Positions 41,701-50,417 of a DNA stretch of 64,000 nt are shown piece by piece. The translations under genes and the position numbers were made by a program. This DNA is from Gammaproteobacteria bacterium (GTDB taxonomy: Bacteria > Pseudomonadota > Gammaproteobacteria > GRL18): NCBI GenBank assembly GCA_026994225.1, contig JALWRI010000049.1, positions 1-64,000 of the forward strand. The letters are read 5' to 3'. The notes under the pieces are model-generated. The model was not told the DNA's origin. It worked only from the letters and a program-made list of their open reading frames with translations, and did no database searches. Position 1 is the first letter of the stretch; each line of letters begins with the position of its first letter.

Positions 41701-42215
41701 AAACAGGACAAAATAAAACGATTGCTGGATTTATTATAGCTATTCGTATGAAAAAAACACGTCGAGGAAATAAAATAGCGATTGTTAGCTTAGATGATCA
41801 AAACGGACGTATTGATGCTGTATTTTTTTCAGAGGTATTAGAGACATTACAACATTTATTAGTGAAAGATCAATTAGTCATATTAAGCGGTGAAATAAAA
41901 AGTGATGAATATTCAGGTGGTTATAGTCTTACTGTGCAGCATGGGTATAATTTTGACATGGCACGGGCAAGGTTTGCTCAATATTTACAACTGACGGTCA
42001 AAGATGGGCAGTTTAGTATGCAACAAATACAACAATTACAGCATCTTTTACCTAATTATCAAGGGGACTGTCCTATTTTAGTTGATTTTTATACCTCTGG
42101 AGCAAAAGCACAACTACGGTTTGCAGAAAAGTGGAATATCATACCTTCTGTAGCCTTGATCGAAGCACTAGAACCAGTATTTGGAGCACAGAATATTAAA
42201 TTGTGTTATCCGTAG
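38781..42215 (+). CDS. dnaE: DnaE, DNA polymerase III alpha subunit
   Basis: The replicative polymerase of the Pol III core, 1144 residues, close to the usual 1160. Domains in order: PHP (~5-270, starting FVHLHVHSEYSLVDG), palm/thumb/fingers (~290-860) with the catalytic Asp pair in MPDFDIDFCMEGRD and the third Asp in LVKFDFLGLKTL, GPGRGSGAGSLVAYAL (nucleotide-binding Gly loop), GYGFNKSHSAAYAL, then tandem HhH and OB domain (~960-1060) and the tau-binding C terminus. The PHP histidine set appears partly altered (HLHVHSEY retained), as in other gammaproteobacterial DnaE lacking active PHP exonuclease. dnaE is not with lpxB-rnhB-accA here; glnS follows. Confidence 0.98.
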   Translation: MQTSFVHLHVHSEYSLVDGIVRIKSLVNAIKEEKMPAVAITDQSNLFALVKHYRACINAGIKPIIGCDLWIKNKQHLEQPFRLILLCKNNQGYTHLKEIISKSYLEGQYRGKPLVDSEWIVEKSAGLIALAGIHSDIGTMLLQERDDMVAELMDFWLPVFPQCFYLEIQRIGNKQEELFIQKVSHLAIQYDLPLVASNSVHFLKKEDFAAHDARVCINEGRVIADPNRPRRYTEQQYLRSIETMQSLFADFPEAIENSVEIAKRCNLQLQLGKNFLPHCPVPENMTEESYFIQLSREGLEKRLAFLFDTHARDFVAKRKPYDERLQIELDVIVGMGFSGYFLIVADFIQWAKNQGIPVGPGRGSGAGSLVAYALTITDLDPLEYDLLFERFLNPERVSMPDFDIDFCMEGRDRVIDYVAQQYGRDKVSQIITYGSMAAKAAIRDVGRVQGYGYGFVDSIAKMIPMDLGITLDKALTQEEAFQQRYQEDEEVHELVDMARALEGITRNAGKHAGGVVISPSVLTDFAPVYCEQDSDSIVTQFDKDDVEAVGLVKFDFLGLKTLTIIDWALKMVNMQQTEQIDIANIDLADVASFDLLKAAKTTAVFQLESRGMKDLIARLQPDCFEDIIALVALFRPGPLQSGMVDDFINRKHGRAKVEYPHPDLAPILAPTYGIILYQEQVMQIAQVLAGYTLGGADMLRRAMGKKKPEEMAKQGQIFLDGATERGVDEKTALYIFDLMEKFAGYGFNKSHSAAYALVSFQTMWLKSHYPHAFMAATLSADMDNTDKVVTLIEECREMHCKVIPPSVNDSEYYFTVTAEKVIVYGLGAIKGIGKGAIDNIVENRQQYGSYQDIFDFCHRVDLRKVNKRVLESLIRCGAFDCLKMNRASVMQSLPIAIKMAEQQTRDTLQGQTDLFGGSLAAHTHVEVPNVPEWKDNIRLQGEKETLGIYLTGHPIDQYKAELAHFISFSLAQVKTGQNKTIAGFIIAIRMKKTRRGNKIAIVSLDDQNGRIDAVFFSEVLETLQHLLVKDQLVILSGEIKSDEYSGGYSLTVQHGYNFDMARARFAQYLQLTVKDGQFSMQQIQQLQHLLPNYQGDCPILVDFYTSGAKAQLRFAEKWNIIPSVALIEALEPVFGAQNIKLCYP

Positions 42216-42229
42216 TAGTGTAGTTCGGT

Positions 42230-42235
42230 TATAAT
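42230..42235 (+). promoter_or_regulatory. TATAAT -10 box upstream of glnS
   Basis: A perfect TATAAT 36 bases before the glnS ATG in the 55-base dnaE-glnS gap. No convincing -35 is present, so glnS may use this weakly or be read through from dnaE. Confidence 0.3.
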
Positions 42236-42270
42236 TATGCGCCTATATTGTTATTGGATAGGATACCTCT

Positions 42271-43953
42271 ATGAGCCTTGATAAGACTTCCGTAAAAAAT
42301 AATTTTATTCGGCATATTATTGATGAAGATATATCGAATAATAAAAATGCTGGTCGGGTAGCAACCCGTTTCCCTCCCGAACCGAATGGTTATTTACATA
42401 TTGGTCATGCAAAATCTATCGTCTTAAATTTTGGTTTGGCACAAGATTATCAGGGAACGTGTAATTTACGCTTTGATGATACCAATCCACATAAAGAAAA
42501 TAGTGAATTTGTGGATGCCATTAAAGAAGATGTGCATTGGTTAGGGTATGACTGGGGAGAACGCTTGTATTTTGCTTCTGATTATTTTGAAAAATTATAT
42601 CAGTTTGCAGTAGAACTAATTGAAAAAGGTAAAGCGTATGTCTGTGATCTGGATGCAGAACAGACCCGATTATATCGAGGTACATTAACTGAGCCAGGCA
42701 AAGAAAGCCCTTATCGGCAACGTAGTATAGACGAAAATCTGGATTTATTTCAGCGTATGCGAAAAGGTGAATTTGCCGATGGAGAACGGGTTTTACGTGC
42801 TAAAATTGATATGGCATCTTCTAATATGAATATGCGTGATCCGACCTTATACCGTATTCGTCATGGTGTGGTGCATCATCAAACTGGAATAAGCTGGTGT
42901 ATTTATCCTATGTATGATTTTACCCATCCAATATCGGATGCATTGGAAAATATCAGCCATTCATTATGTACCTTGGAATTTGCCGATCACAGACCATTAT
43001 ATGATTGGATATTAGATAATATTAGTATTGCTTGTCATCCACAACAAATTGAGTTTTCTCGTTTAAATTTACAATATACAGTGGTGAGTAAACGAAAATT
43101 AACCAAATTAGTTGAAGAGAAAGTAGTAGATGGGTGGGATGATCCCCGTATGCCAACCATAGCCGGATTGCGGCGCAGAGGGTATACGCCCGCAGCAATT
43201 CGTGAATTTTGTCATCGTATTGGGATAACAAAAGTGGAAAACAGTGTTGAAATTGAAATGTTAGAAAGCGCTGTACGAGATGATTTAAATAGCAATGCGA
43301 TGCGGCGTATGGTCGTCCTTGATCCTTTGAAAGTAATTATTAGTAATTATCCTGAAGATAAAACTGAGCAACTTCAGGCGGCTAATCATCCGCAAAATGA
43401 AGCAATGGGGAAGCGAGAAATTTATTTTTCTAAAGTGCTTTATATTGATCGCAGTGATTTTAGAGAGCAAGCAAATAAAAAATATAAACGTTTAATTACC
43501 GGGGGAGAAGTGCGTTTACGTAATGCGTATGTGATCCGTTGTGATACCGTGATAAAAGATGAACAAGGGGAGATAGTAGCATTACATTGTAGTTATGATC
43601 CGGATACATTAGGAAAAAATCCACAAGGGCGTAAGGTAAGAGGGGTTATTCATTGGGTTTGTGCAACGCACTGTGTCGATATAACAGTGCGTTTGTATGA
43701 TCGCTTGTTTACGCATCCTAGTCCCGATGATAGCGATGATGATAATCTTTATCGCTCTCGTTTAAATCCTGATTCACTACACATTTTAACAACCTGTGTA
43801 GCAGAAAAAAGTCTACTCAACAGTCAGTCAGGTGAACATTTTCAATTTGAACGAGAAGGTTATTTTTGTCGGGATAAGGATGATCAGAATACACCGGTTT
43901 TTAATCGTACGGTAACATTACGTGATACATGGGCGAAAATAGAGAAAAAATAA
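42271..43953 (+). CDS. glnS: GlnS, glutaminyl-tRNA synthetase
   Basis: A 560-residue class I aminoacyl-tRNA synthetase joining Gln to tRNA-Gln. Class signatures: [13 protein letters not shown] (HIGH) and VVSKRKL (KMSKS equivalent), with [10 protein letters not shown] between as usual for GlxRS. Residues ~345-540 are the two beta-barrel anticodon-binding domains. Length is that of E. coli GlnS (554), and lack of an N-terminal YqeY extension is normal. Having GlnS implies no need for the GatCAB amidation route for Gln. It ends 3 bases from the convergent GGDEF-EAL gene. Confidence 0.97.
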   Translation: MSLDKTSVKNNFIRHIIDEDISNNKNAGRVATRFPPEPNGYLHIGHAKSIVLNFGLAQDYQGTCNLRFDDTNPHKENSEFVDAIKEDVHWLGYDWGERLYFASDYFEKLYQFAVELIEKGKAYVCDLDAEQTRLYRGTLTEPGKESPYRQRSIDENLDLFQRMRKGEFADGERVLRAKIDMASSNMNMRDPTLYRIRHGVVHHQTGISWCIYPMYDFTHPISDALENISHSLCTLEFADHRPLYDWILDNISIACHPQQIEFSRLNLQYTVVSKRKLTKLVEEKVVDGWDDPRMPTIAGLRRRGYTPAAIREFCHRIGITKVENSVEIEMLESAVRDDLNSNAMRRMVVLDPLKVIISNYPEDKTEQLQAANHPQNEAMGKREIYFSKVLYIDRSDFREQANKKYKRLITGGEVRLRNAYVIRCDTVIKDEQGEIVALHCSYDPDTLGKNPQGRKVRGVIHWVCATHCVDITVRLYDRLFTHPSPDDSDDDNLYRSRLNPDSLHILTTCVAEKSLLNSQSGEHFQFEREGYFCRDKDDQNTPVFNRTVTLRDTWAKIEKK

Positions 43954-43956
43954 TAC

Positions 43957-46020
43957 TTAAGATATTTTTACCCGTTGTAGTAAATAGTCTTCGAGATCTT
44001 TTGCAGATAGAGGTTTACTATAGTAGTATCCTTGAATATTATGGCAACCATTTTGGAGTAAAAATGTTTTTTGCTCTTTGGTTTCAACCCCTTCAGCAAT
44101 AATTTGTAGTTTTAGACTTTTTGCTAAGGCAATCACGGCTTTAGTGATTGCAGCATCTTCTTCGTTAAAAGGCAAATCCCGTACAAAAGATTGATCAATT
44201 TTTAATTTATGAATGGGGAGCTTTTTCAAATAGGAAAGGGAAGAATAGCCTGTACCAAAGTCATCAATGGATAATTTTATGCCTAATTGACTAAGATTAA
44301 TTAACATTTTTATTGCATCTTCAGGATGCGTCATAATCTGGCTTTCGGTGATCTCTAGTTCAACCCATTGGGGTTGGCAGTGGGTTTCAGTTAATAATTT
44401 TTTTATTATATAAATAAAGTTTTTTTGTTGTAATTGTTTAATTGCCAGATTTAAGGATAAATGCCCAGGCTGTAAGCCTTGTTCATGCCAACGGACTATT
44501 TGTTGCATGGCTGTTTTCATAATATATTGATCTAACTCAATAATAAGTCCGGTGCTTTCAGCTAAAGGAATAAATTTAGCGGGTGAAATAAAGCCCATAG
44601 TGGGGTGTATCCATCGAACTAATGCTTCCATACCAATATGTTGCTTATATTTGGCATTAATTTGGGGTTGGTAGTAAACAATAAAGTCTTCATTTTGTAT
44701 TGCTGTTCTTAGATGGGTTTCCATCGTTACTCGTTCAAGTGCTAAGGCAGTCATTGTGGCATTATAATATTGATAGTTATTTTTTCCTTCATGTTTGGCT
44801 TTGTACATAGCAGCATCTGCATTTTTAAGTAAATCTTGTGCAGACTCTCCGTCATTGGGATAAAGACTGATGCCAATACTGCTACCAACATGTAAGCGTT
44901 GATTATCAATAACAATGCTTTGAGATATGACTTCAATCACTTTGTTGGCTAAAATAGAGGCATGTTGTGCTTGATTGATATTACTAATTAAAATGGTAAA
45001 TTCATCACCCCCCAAGCGAGCGAGTGTATCCTCTTTACGAATTACTTTACTCAATCTTTCGGCAATGACTTTCAAGACTTTATCACCGACACTGTGTCCA
45101 AGCGAATCATTGATTTCTTTGAAATTATCCAGATCAATAAAAAGTAATGCCATTTGCACTTGATTGCGTTTAGATTGTTCAATACCATGCACTAATCTAT
45201 CAAAAAATAAGTGACGATTTGTTAATCCTGTTAGGGCATCATAATAGGCTTGATGTTGTAAGACTTTTGCTTGTTTCTCCAGGGTATTACGGGATCTTGT
45301 TATAGCTTGTATCATATTATTAATGGTATTGGTAAGTGCCGCTATTTCTTTAGGTCCTTTAGCAGGAATAGGGTATAAGGGGAGACCATTATTATGCTTA
45401 TGGATAATAGACATCATATCAGCAAGGGGTTTTAAAATAAAAAAGTGAATACTGATAAATAAGCTGATAATGAGCAATAAAGAAAGAATAAGCGCATTGA
45501 TGGTGGTGTTGAGAATAATTTTATGTAACGCAGTTTGCATAAAATCATCTGAAATATAGATATGAATAGTACCCAGTGGTTTTTTATTAGAGGAGAAAAT
45601 AGTATACTGATCAGTATAATAGCAGTGTTTTAAACGTAAATTTTGCGCCTTATCATCAGGGTTATAATCTACGATATTACCTTGAATATCACGTATCTTA
45701 CCACTAATATATACCTCTTTCCCGATTGCTTTACCCATATAATAATCATCTATGATAATCGCAAGATTATGGTGTCGTTCCATTTCTATTTGCACTAACT
45801 TGTCATATTCGTTAATAGCATAAGCACGGATAAGGTAACTGAGTCCTTTTTCTAATGAACGGATATTAAGTGCAGAGGTTTTTTTCATATCCTGGATGAT
45901 ATTTTGCTTAGTGATAATATAGGTGTAAGTGGCATGGCTTAACATAATAATCATAACGGTGAGGAGGATAGTCAGACCAAGCGTAACATATAGAGATAAT
46001 GGCGTTGTGTTAGTTTTCAA
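43957..46020 (-). CDS. Membrane GGDEF-EAL protein with periplasmic sensor and HAMP
   Basis: The 687-residue protein has helix one (~12-30), a periplasmic domain of ~135 residues, helix two (~170-197), HAMP (~195-248), GGDEF (~258-425) and EAL (~440-680). GGDEF (337-341) and the inhibitory RxxD site (RKED, 328-331) are both intact, as are EAL (465-467) and DDFGTGYSSLSYLKKLP. So c-di-GMP synthesis with product feedback and hydrolysis are both possible. The start overlaps the upstream periplasmic binding protein by 11 bases, implying the binding protein feeds a signal to the periplasmic domain. Both sit at the end of the lpt operon. Confidence 0.93.
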   Translation of the reverse strand: MKTNTTPLSLYVTLGLTILLTVMIIMLSHATYTYIITKQNIIQDMKKTSALNIRSLEKGLSYLIRAYAINEYDKLVQIEMERHHNLAIIIDDYYMGKAIGKEVYISGKIRDIQGNIVDYNPDDKAQNLRLKHCYYTDQYTIFSSNKKPLGTIHIYISDDFMQTALHKIILNTTINALILSLLLIISLFISIHFFILKPLADMMSIIHKHNNGLPLYPIPAKGPKEIAALTNTINNMIQAITRSRNTLEKQAKVLQHQAYYDALTGLTNRHLFFDRLVHGIEQSKRNQVQMALLFIDLDNFKEINDSLGHSVGDKVLKVIAERLSKVIRKEDTLARLGGDEFTILISNINQAQHASILANKVIEVISQSIVIDNQRLHVGSSIGISLYPNDGESAQDLLKNADAAMYKAKHEGKNNYQYYNATMTALALERVTMETHLRTAIQNEDFIVYYQPQINAKYKQHIGMEALVRWIHPTMGFISPAKFIPLAESTGLIIELDQYIMKTAMQQIVRWHEQGLQPGHLSLNLAIKQLQQKNFIYIIKKLLTETHCQPQWVELEITESQIMTHPEDAIKMLINLSQLGIKLSIDDFGTGYSSLSYLKKLPIHKLKIDQSFVRDLPFNEEDAAITKAVIALAKSLKLQIIAEGVETKEQKTFLLQNGCHNIQGYYYSKPLSAKDLEDYLLQRVKIS

Positions 46021-46993
46021 AACCCAGCACCCTTTTTTGTATCAGAAGCCATTGGGCAGCAATAGTTTTTGCTGATACAATTAAAATGGGAATGGTGATA
46101 TTTTTCTCAGGAATAATGCCATGTAAATAATTATCCATTGCTTGTACAGCGGTTTGACCCATTAAATAAGGTTGCTGCATTCCAGAGGCAACAATCACGC
46201 CTTGAGGTATAAGTTGTAAAAACTCTGGTTCTGCATCAAAAGCAAAGAGGAGTACTTGATCTTGTTTCCCACTATCGATAATGGCTTGTAATGCCCCTTT
46301 GTAAATATTAGAGGTTTGTAGCCAAATAGCACGCAGATGCGGATCTTGTTGTAACATCTCTTGGGTGTATTGATAGGTTTCTTCAGTTGTCCAGGTTACT
46401 AACTGTTTAATATTGGTATTTTTTATTCCTAATTGATCAATAGCACGCATAAAACCGATGGTTCTCAGTTGTCCATTTTGTCTTTTTTGTGGTATAGCAA
46501 TAATACCTACACTGCCATCTTTCCATCCTCGTTGTAGAAGATGTTTAGCTAATAATTGCCCTATTAAATAAGACCCTTTTTCATTATTGGATGAAATATA
46601 GCTAACATATTGACCACCATCTGTACCAACATCAGAGATAACAACGGGAATATTTGCTTGTTTTGCTAATTTTAACAGTGTGACACAGGCAGAAGAATTA
46701 CTTGGCGAAATAATTAATCCTGATACCTTGTCTCTAAGTGCTTTTGCGGTGAATTGAATTTCTAATTTAGCGGTATTTTTTGCATCATAGACAGTGATTT
46801 CATAGCCTAACTGGGATGCTGTTTTTTTGATACCTTTTGCCATAATATTCCAAAATGGAATATGACTATCTGGTAAAACATAGGCTAATTGTGGCTTTTT
46901 TGATGCAGGAGGAGAGATATTTTTGCCATAAGCAGAATGAAAGCTAATTATTAGAACTGTTATAACACTATATTTTAGGATATTTATCATCAT
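46010..46993 (-). CDS. Periplasmic substrate-binding protein (Peripla_BP_4, RbsB-like)
   Basis: The 327-residue protein has a signal peptide (ITVLIISFHSAYGKN) and the two-lobed sugar-binding fold: QLAYVLPDSHIPFWNIMAKGIKK, LGYEITVYDAKNT, KVSGLIISPSNSSA, IPVVISDVGTDGG, GSVGIIAIP and VLLFAFDAEPEFLQLI. No permease or ABC genes accompany it. Because it overlaps the gene for a GGDEF-EAL receptor, a LuxP-LuxQ-like arrangement is likely: ligand-loaded protein presented to the receptor. The ligand is unknown; RbsB relatives bind pentoses, hexoses or AI-2. Confidence 0.85.
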   Translation of the reverse strand: MMINILKYSVITVLIISFHSAYGKNISPPASKKPQLAYVLPDSHIPFWNIMAKGIKKTASQLGYEITVYDAKNTAKLEIQFTAKALRDKVSGLIISPSNSSACVTLLKLAKQANIPVVISDVGTDGGQYVSYISSNNEKGSYLIGQLLAKHLLQRGWKDGSVGIIAIPQKRQNGQLRTIGFMRAIDQLGIKNTNIKQLVTWTTEETYQYTQEMLQQDPHLRAIWLQTSNIYKGALQAIIDSGKQDQVLLFAFDAEPEFLQLIPQGVIVASGMQQPYLMGQTAVQAMDNYLHGIIPEKNITIPILIVSAKTIAAQWLLIQKRVLGFEN

Positions 46994-47014
46994 CTGCTTC
47001 CCTTATATTCCCTG

Positions 47015-47740
47015 TTAAATTCTAAAATTATCTCCAAGATATACATTTCTAACTTGTTCATTTTGTAGCAAGGCATCGGGTGTTCCTTCTGCAATCACAT
47101 TGCCATCATTCATAATATAAGCACGATTACAAATATCGAGGGTTTCTCTGACATTATGATCCGTAATTAAAATACCAATATTGTGTTGTTGTAATTGTAA
47201 TATAATACTTTTTATATCATCTATGGCAAGCGGATCGACACCTGCAAAAGGTTCATCCAACAAGATAAACTGCGGTTCAAGTGCTAATGCCCGTGCGATT
47301 TCAACCCGTCGCCGTTCGCCACCGGATAAACTTAAACCTAATGATCGACGGATACCCGTAATATTGAGATGGCGTAGTAAACTATTCACTTTATCATCAT
47401 ATTCTAAAGGGTGTAATGCCGGACGATTTTGTAATACTGCTAGAATATTTTGTTCTACGGTGAGTTTGCGGAATATAGAAGGTTCTTGAGGTAAATAGCC
47501 AATACCTAAACGGGCACGTTTATGAATAGGATAATGAGAAATATCAGTATTATCGAGCAGTATTTTACCTTTATCTGCTCGTTCTAACCCCACTATCATA
47601 TAAAAACTGGTACTTTTTCCTGCACCATTAGAGCCTAAAAGACCTACTGTTTCTCCAGTATTAACATGCAGAGTAACATTTTTTACTACCTGCATTCCTT
47701 TATAACTTTTAGCGAGTTGTTTAGCAATTAAAACAGTCAT
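47015..47740 (-). CDS. lptB: LptB, ATPase of the LPS export ABC transporter
   Basis: A 241-residue ABC ATPase: Walker [11 protein letters not shown]-loop YLPQEPSIF, signature [10 protein letters not shown], Walker [15 protein letters not shown]-loop LITDHNVRE. All are the standard LptB forms (E. coli LptB 241 residues). With LptF and LptG (not in the window) it drives LPS from the inner membrane onto the LptC-LptA bridge. The start overlaps the lptA stop by 4 bases. In E. coli rpoN follows; here the binding protein gene does, 21 bases on. Confidence 0.97.
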   Translation of the reverse strand: MTVLIAKQLAKSYKGMQVVKNVTLHVNTGETVGLLGSNGAGKSTSFYMIVGLERADKGKILLDNTDISHYPIHKRARLGIGYLPQEPSIFRKLTVEQNILAVLQNRPALHPLEYDDKVNSLLRHLNITGIRRSLGLSLSGGERRRVEIARALALEPQFILLDEPFAGVDPLAIDDIKSIILQLQQHNIGILITDHNVRETLDICNRAYIMNDGNVIAEGTPDALLQNEQVRNVYLGDNFRI

Positions 47741-48249
47741 TTTTGCGATTTTTTATCCGGATAGATAGTAAAATGAATACGTTGTTTTTTATCTTTGGTA
47801 CTTTTTGCTTCGACAGTTTCTTTTTTTATGTTGTAGATAATTTTATGTCCGGTAAAGGTGTTCTTTCCTCGTTGTAATTGGGCTTCATTAAGTAAATGGA
47901 CTTCTTCTTTTTGTTCATACCAAATCATTTTTAATGCACTGGCATGTACTTTTTCACCTTTTCCTTCTGGTGTTTGTTCAAAATGTGCTGGATTGCCTTC
48001 GGCAGTAATTTTTTCTATTTTTTGTTTAGGATGACTCACTACCAAGCGATCAGCCCGGATTATCTTGGAACCTTGAGTAAGCACTACATTGCCACTATAA
48101 ATACTACGTCCTTTTTTTTCATCAATACTCGCTTTATCGGCATCGAGTTGTATAGGGGCTTTTTTATCTTGATTAAGGGCAAAAACGGGATTAATAAAGG
48201 ATAGCAGAAGTAATAAAAAGAGGACTCTATTAAGGTTGCGTAAATACAT
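47737..48249 (-). CDS. lptA: LptA, periplasmic LPS bridge protein
   Basis: The 170-residue precursor begins at ATG 48249 with GGAG five bases before it; the frame is open to 48312, but the additional residues would precede a proper signal peptide ([20 protein letters not shown]) and overlap lptC more. The mature OstA fold reads [38 protein letters not shown] and [10 protein letters not shown]. LptA monomers stack as a beta-jellyroll bridge between LptC and LptD. It overlaps lptC by 20 bases and lptB by 4. Confidence 0.92.
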   Translation of the reverse strand: MYLRNLNRVLFLLLLLSFINPVFALNQDKKAPIQLDADKASIDEKKGRSIYSGNVVLTQGSKIIRADRLVVSHPKQKIEKITAEGNPAHFEQTPEGKGEKVHASALKMIWYEQKEEVHLLNEAQLQRGKNTFTGHKIIYNIKKETVEAKSTKDKKQRIHFTIYPDKKSQK

Positions 48250-48841
48250 AACGACTCCGAGTGTGAGATAATAAATGGTATTGACTGGTTTTAAGATTAG
48301 CTTGCATACCAATACTTTGCGCTTGAATTTGTGCTGTGGTTAAAGTAATGGCTTTGCTTGTCTCGGCAATTTGGATTTTAGGCATAATCAGTAAATCGGA
48401 GGTAGCAATATGTACGGCTTGATTTTGAGTGCTTTGATCACGTTTGATATGGGTTTCTCCCTGGAATAAAATTTTTTCGGCATTTTTATTCACCCACCCT
48501 TTATCAGCTTGAATTTTCCAGGGACTTCCTTGTTTGGGATAGAGTAAAATATGGGGATGCTCTAGCCAGGTAGCATGTTGTTGTAAATTATAATAAGCAT
48601 GTTCAGATTGTAGATAATATTGCAGCTTGCCATTTTTATCCATACTGTGAATGGTAGCATTTTTGATAAAGCCATCAGGTTGTTCGGTGACCTTAACGGA
48701 GTTGAAAGTGTTAGTCTGTCGTTCTTGTTGGATAAACCAGAAACTTCCTAGAGTAAGGAATAACAATAAGAATAAAGGCCATACACAAACAATCTGCCAG
48801 AAAAGAGAATGTAAGGTATGTTTATTCAATAATAAATACAT
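48230..48841 (-). CDS. lptC: LptC, inner-membrane LPS bridge anchor
   Basis: A 203-residue bitopic protein with one N-terminal helix (~16-33, CVWPLFLLLFLTLGSFWF) and a periplasmic LptC/OstA-like domain (KNATIHSMDKNGKLQYYL, HAYYNLQQHATWLEHPHI, GETHIKRD). It receives LPS from LptFG and passes it to LptA. Lengths in the family vary (about 190). Position between kdsC and lptA is canonical. Confidence 0.92.
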   Translation of the reverse strand: MYLLLNKHTLHSLFWQIVCVWPLFLLLFLTLGSFWFIQQERQTNTFNSVKVTEQPDGFIKNATIHSMDKNGKLQYYLQSEHAYYNLQQHATWLEHPHILLYPKQGSPWKIQADKGWVNKNAEKILFQGETHIKRDQSTQNQAVHIATSDLLIMPKIQIAETSKAITLTTAQIQAQSIGMQANLKTSQYHLLSHTRSRYVFTQP

Positions 48842-48853
48842 AGTTAGTGATTG

Positions 48854-49396
48854 CTAGGCTTGCAGATAGCTTGCCATATGTTTTTCATAATACCCGTATG
48901 CTTGTAAGATGAGTTCACATACATCTCGAGCAGCCCCCATACCGCCATTATGTGGAGTAATCCAGTGTGCATGTTGTTGCACTAAGGTATGGGCATCAGC
49001 GACAGCAATAGCCAACCCTACTTGCGTCATAATGGGTAAATCTACAACATCATCACCAACATAAGCAATTTGCTCATCAGTGAGTTGTAATTTATCCCGC
49101 AGAGCAATATAAGCGGGGCGTTTGTCTAATTGTCCCTGATAAATATGTTGTACACCTAAGTTATTCATACGGTGTATTACGACATTGGAGGTTCTACCCG
49201 TAATAATGCCAATTTCAATATGATGTTGCATTAACATTTTCATACCATGTCCATCACGGGAATGGAATGTTTTATATTCTTGCCCATCATCCCCAAAATA
49301 CAAACGTCCATCGGTTAAAACACCGTCTACATCAAAAATGACCAGTTTAATTTTTTGGCTACGGGTGTATAATGACTGCATATTAGTTAAGTTCAT
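48854..49396 (-). CDS. kdsC: KdsC, 3-deoxy-D-manno-octulosonate-8-phosphate phosphatase
   Basis: A 180-residue capless HAD phosphatase: motif I VIFDVDGVLTDGRLYFGDDG (both catalytic Asp), motif II IGIITGRTS, motif III in LRDKLQLTDEQIAYVGDDVVDLPIM. It removes phosphate from KDO-8-P to give KDO for the LPS inner core. Family length about 180-190. Located between kdsD and lptC as usual, linking sugar supply with LPS export. Confidence 0.97.
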   Translation of the reverse strand: MNLTNMQSLYTRSQKIKLVIFDVDGVLTDGRLYFGDDGQEYKTFHSRDGHGMKMLMQHHIEIGIITGRTSNVVIHRMNNLGVQHIYQGQLDKRPAYIALRDKLQLTDEQIAYVGDDVVDLPIMTQVGLAIAVADAHTLVQQHAHWITPHNGGMGAARDVCELILQAYGYYEKHMASYLQA

Positions 49397-49429
49397 TAAA
49401 AAAATCTCATTTTTTTAAGGGATAGTTGA

Positions 49430-50404
49430 TTATACGATACCTGCACGCAATAAATCATGCATATTTAAACTACCGACTAATTTTTTTTCTTTATCTATAA
49501 CCGGTAAGGCATTAATTTTATGCTGTTCCATTAATTCTATGGCTTTAATCGCTAAGGCATCAGGAGAAATACTTAAACAGGGGGAAGTCATCACGTTTTG
49601 AATGGGAGTCTGTTGGATGTCTACATAACCATGATCTAATGTACGGCGTAAATCTCCATCAGTGAAGATACCGAGTAAATGCCCTTGCTCATCAATAATA
49701 TTGACCATTCCCAGTCCTTTAGCACTCATTTCGATCAAGGCGGTACTTAATAACGCATCGGCATTGACGAGGGGAAGTTGTTTTCCTGAATGCATAACTT
49801 CATTAATAGATAATAATAATCGTCGTCCTAAACGTCCTCCAGGATGAGAACGAGCAAAATCATCAGCAGTAAAGCCTCGCCATTTTAATAAGGCGGTAGC
49901 GAGTGCATCCCCTAATGCCAAGCTAACTGTGGTACTGGTTGTAGGAGCAAGATTTAAGGGACAAGCCTCTTTTTCTACATCAATATATAAGTTGACATTA
50001 GAGGCTTGCGCTAAACGGGAAGCGGTATTATTAGTGATACTGATTAAAGGTACGGGAAGACGTTGGATAATAGGTAATAAAGTCAGTATTTCTTCTGTTT
50101 CTCCCGAATTAGATAACGCCAGGACGACATCTTTATCGGTAATCATACCTAAATCACCATGGCTCGCTTCTCCAGGATGGACAAAAAAGGCAGGTGTACC
50201 GGTACTTGCCAAAGTTGCTGCAATCTTTCCCCCAATATGTCCTGATTTACCCATACCTATGACAATGACTCGTCCCTCACAGTGACACAAGAGTTCACAG
50301 GCCTGGTAAAATGTGATGTCTAATTGTTGTTGTAAATGTAATAGTGCATTGGCTTCAAGTTGTAAAACCTCCAGCCCAATTTGAATACATTCTTGCGCTT
50401 GCAT
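49430..50404 (-). CDS. kdsD: KdsD, arabinose-5-phosphate isomerase
   Basis: The 324-residue enzyme converts ribulose-5-P to arabinose-5-P, the first step toward KDO. It has a SIS domain (~30-180; IGMGKSGHIGGKIAATLAST, HPGEASHGDLG, ALSNSGETEEIL, APTTSTTVSLALGDALA) and two CBS domains (~205-324; GIFTDGDLRRTLD, ALPVIDKEKKLVG). Length matches E. coli KdsD (328). It is 13 bases downstream of yrbG. Confidence 0.97.
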   Translation of the reverse strand: MQAQECIQIGLEVLQLEANALLHLQQQLDITFYQACELLCHCEGRVIVIGMGKSGHIGGKIAATLASTGTPAFFVHPGEASHGDLGMITDKDVVLALSNSGETEEILTLLPIIQRLPVPLISITNNTASRLAQASNVNLYIDVEKEACPLNLAPTTSTTVSLALGDALATALLKWRGFTADDFARSHPGGRLGRRLLLSINEVMHSGKQLPLVNADALLSTALIEMSAKGLGMVNIIDEQGHLLGIFTDGDLRRTLDHGYVDIQQTPIQNVMTSPCLSISPDALAIKAIELMEQHKINALPVIDKEKKLVGSLNMHDLLRAGIV

Positions 50405-50417
50405 AATAGTTATCTAT

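Noticed and set aside
47181-47489. Plus-strand open frame opposite lptB
   Set aside because: Antisense of intact ABC ATPase motifs.
48250-48312. Longer lptA start
   Set aside because: A start at 48249 has a proper Shine-Dalgarno and begins a normal signal peptide.
49929-50285. Plus-strand open frame of 118 codons opposite kdsD
   Set aside because: Antisense shadow of the SIS domain; no coding character or ribosome binding site.
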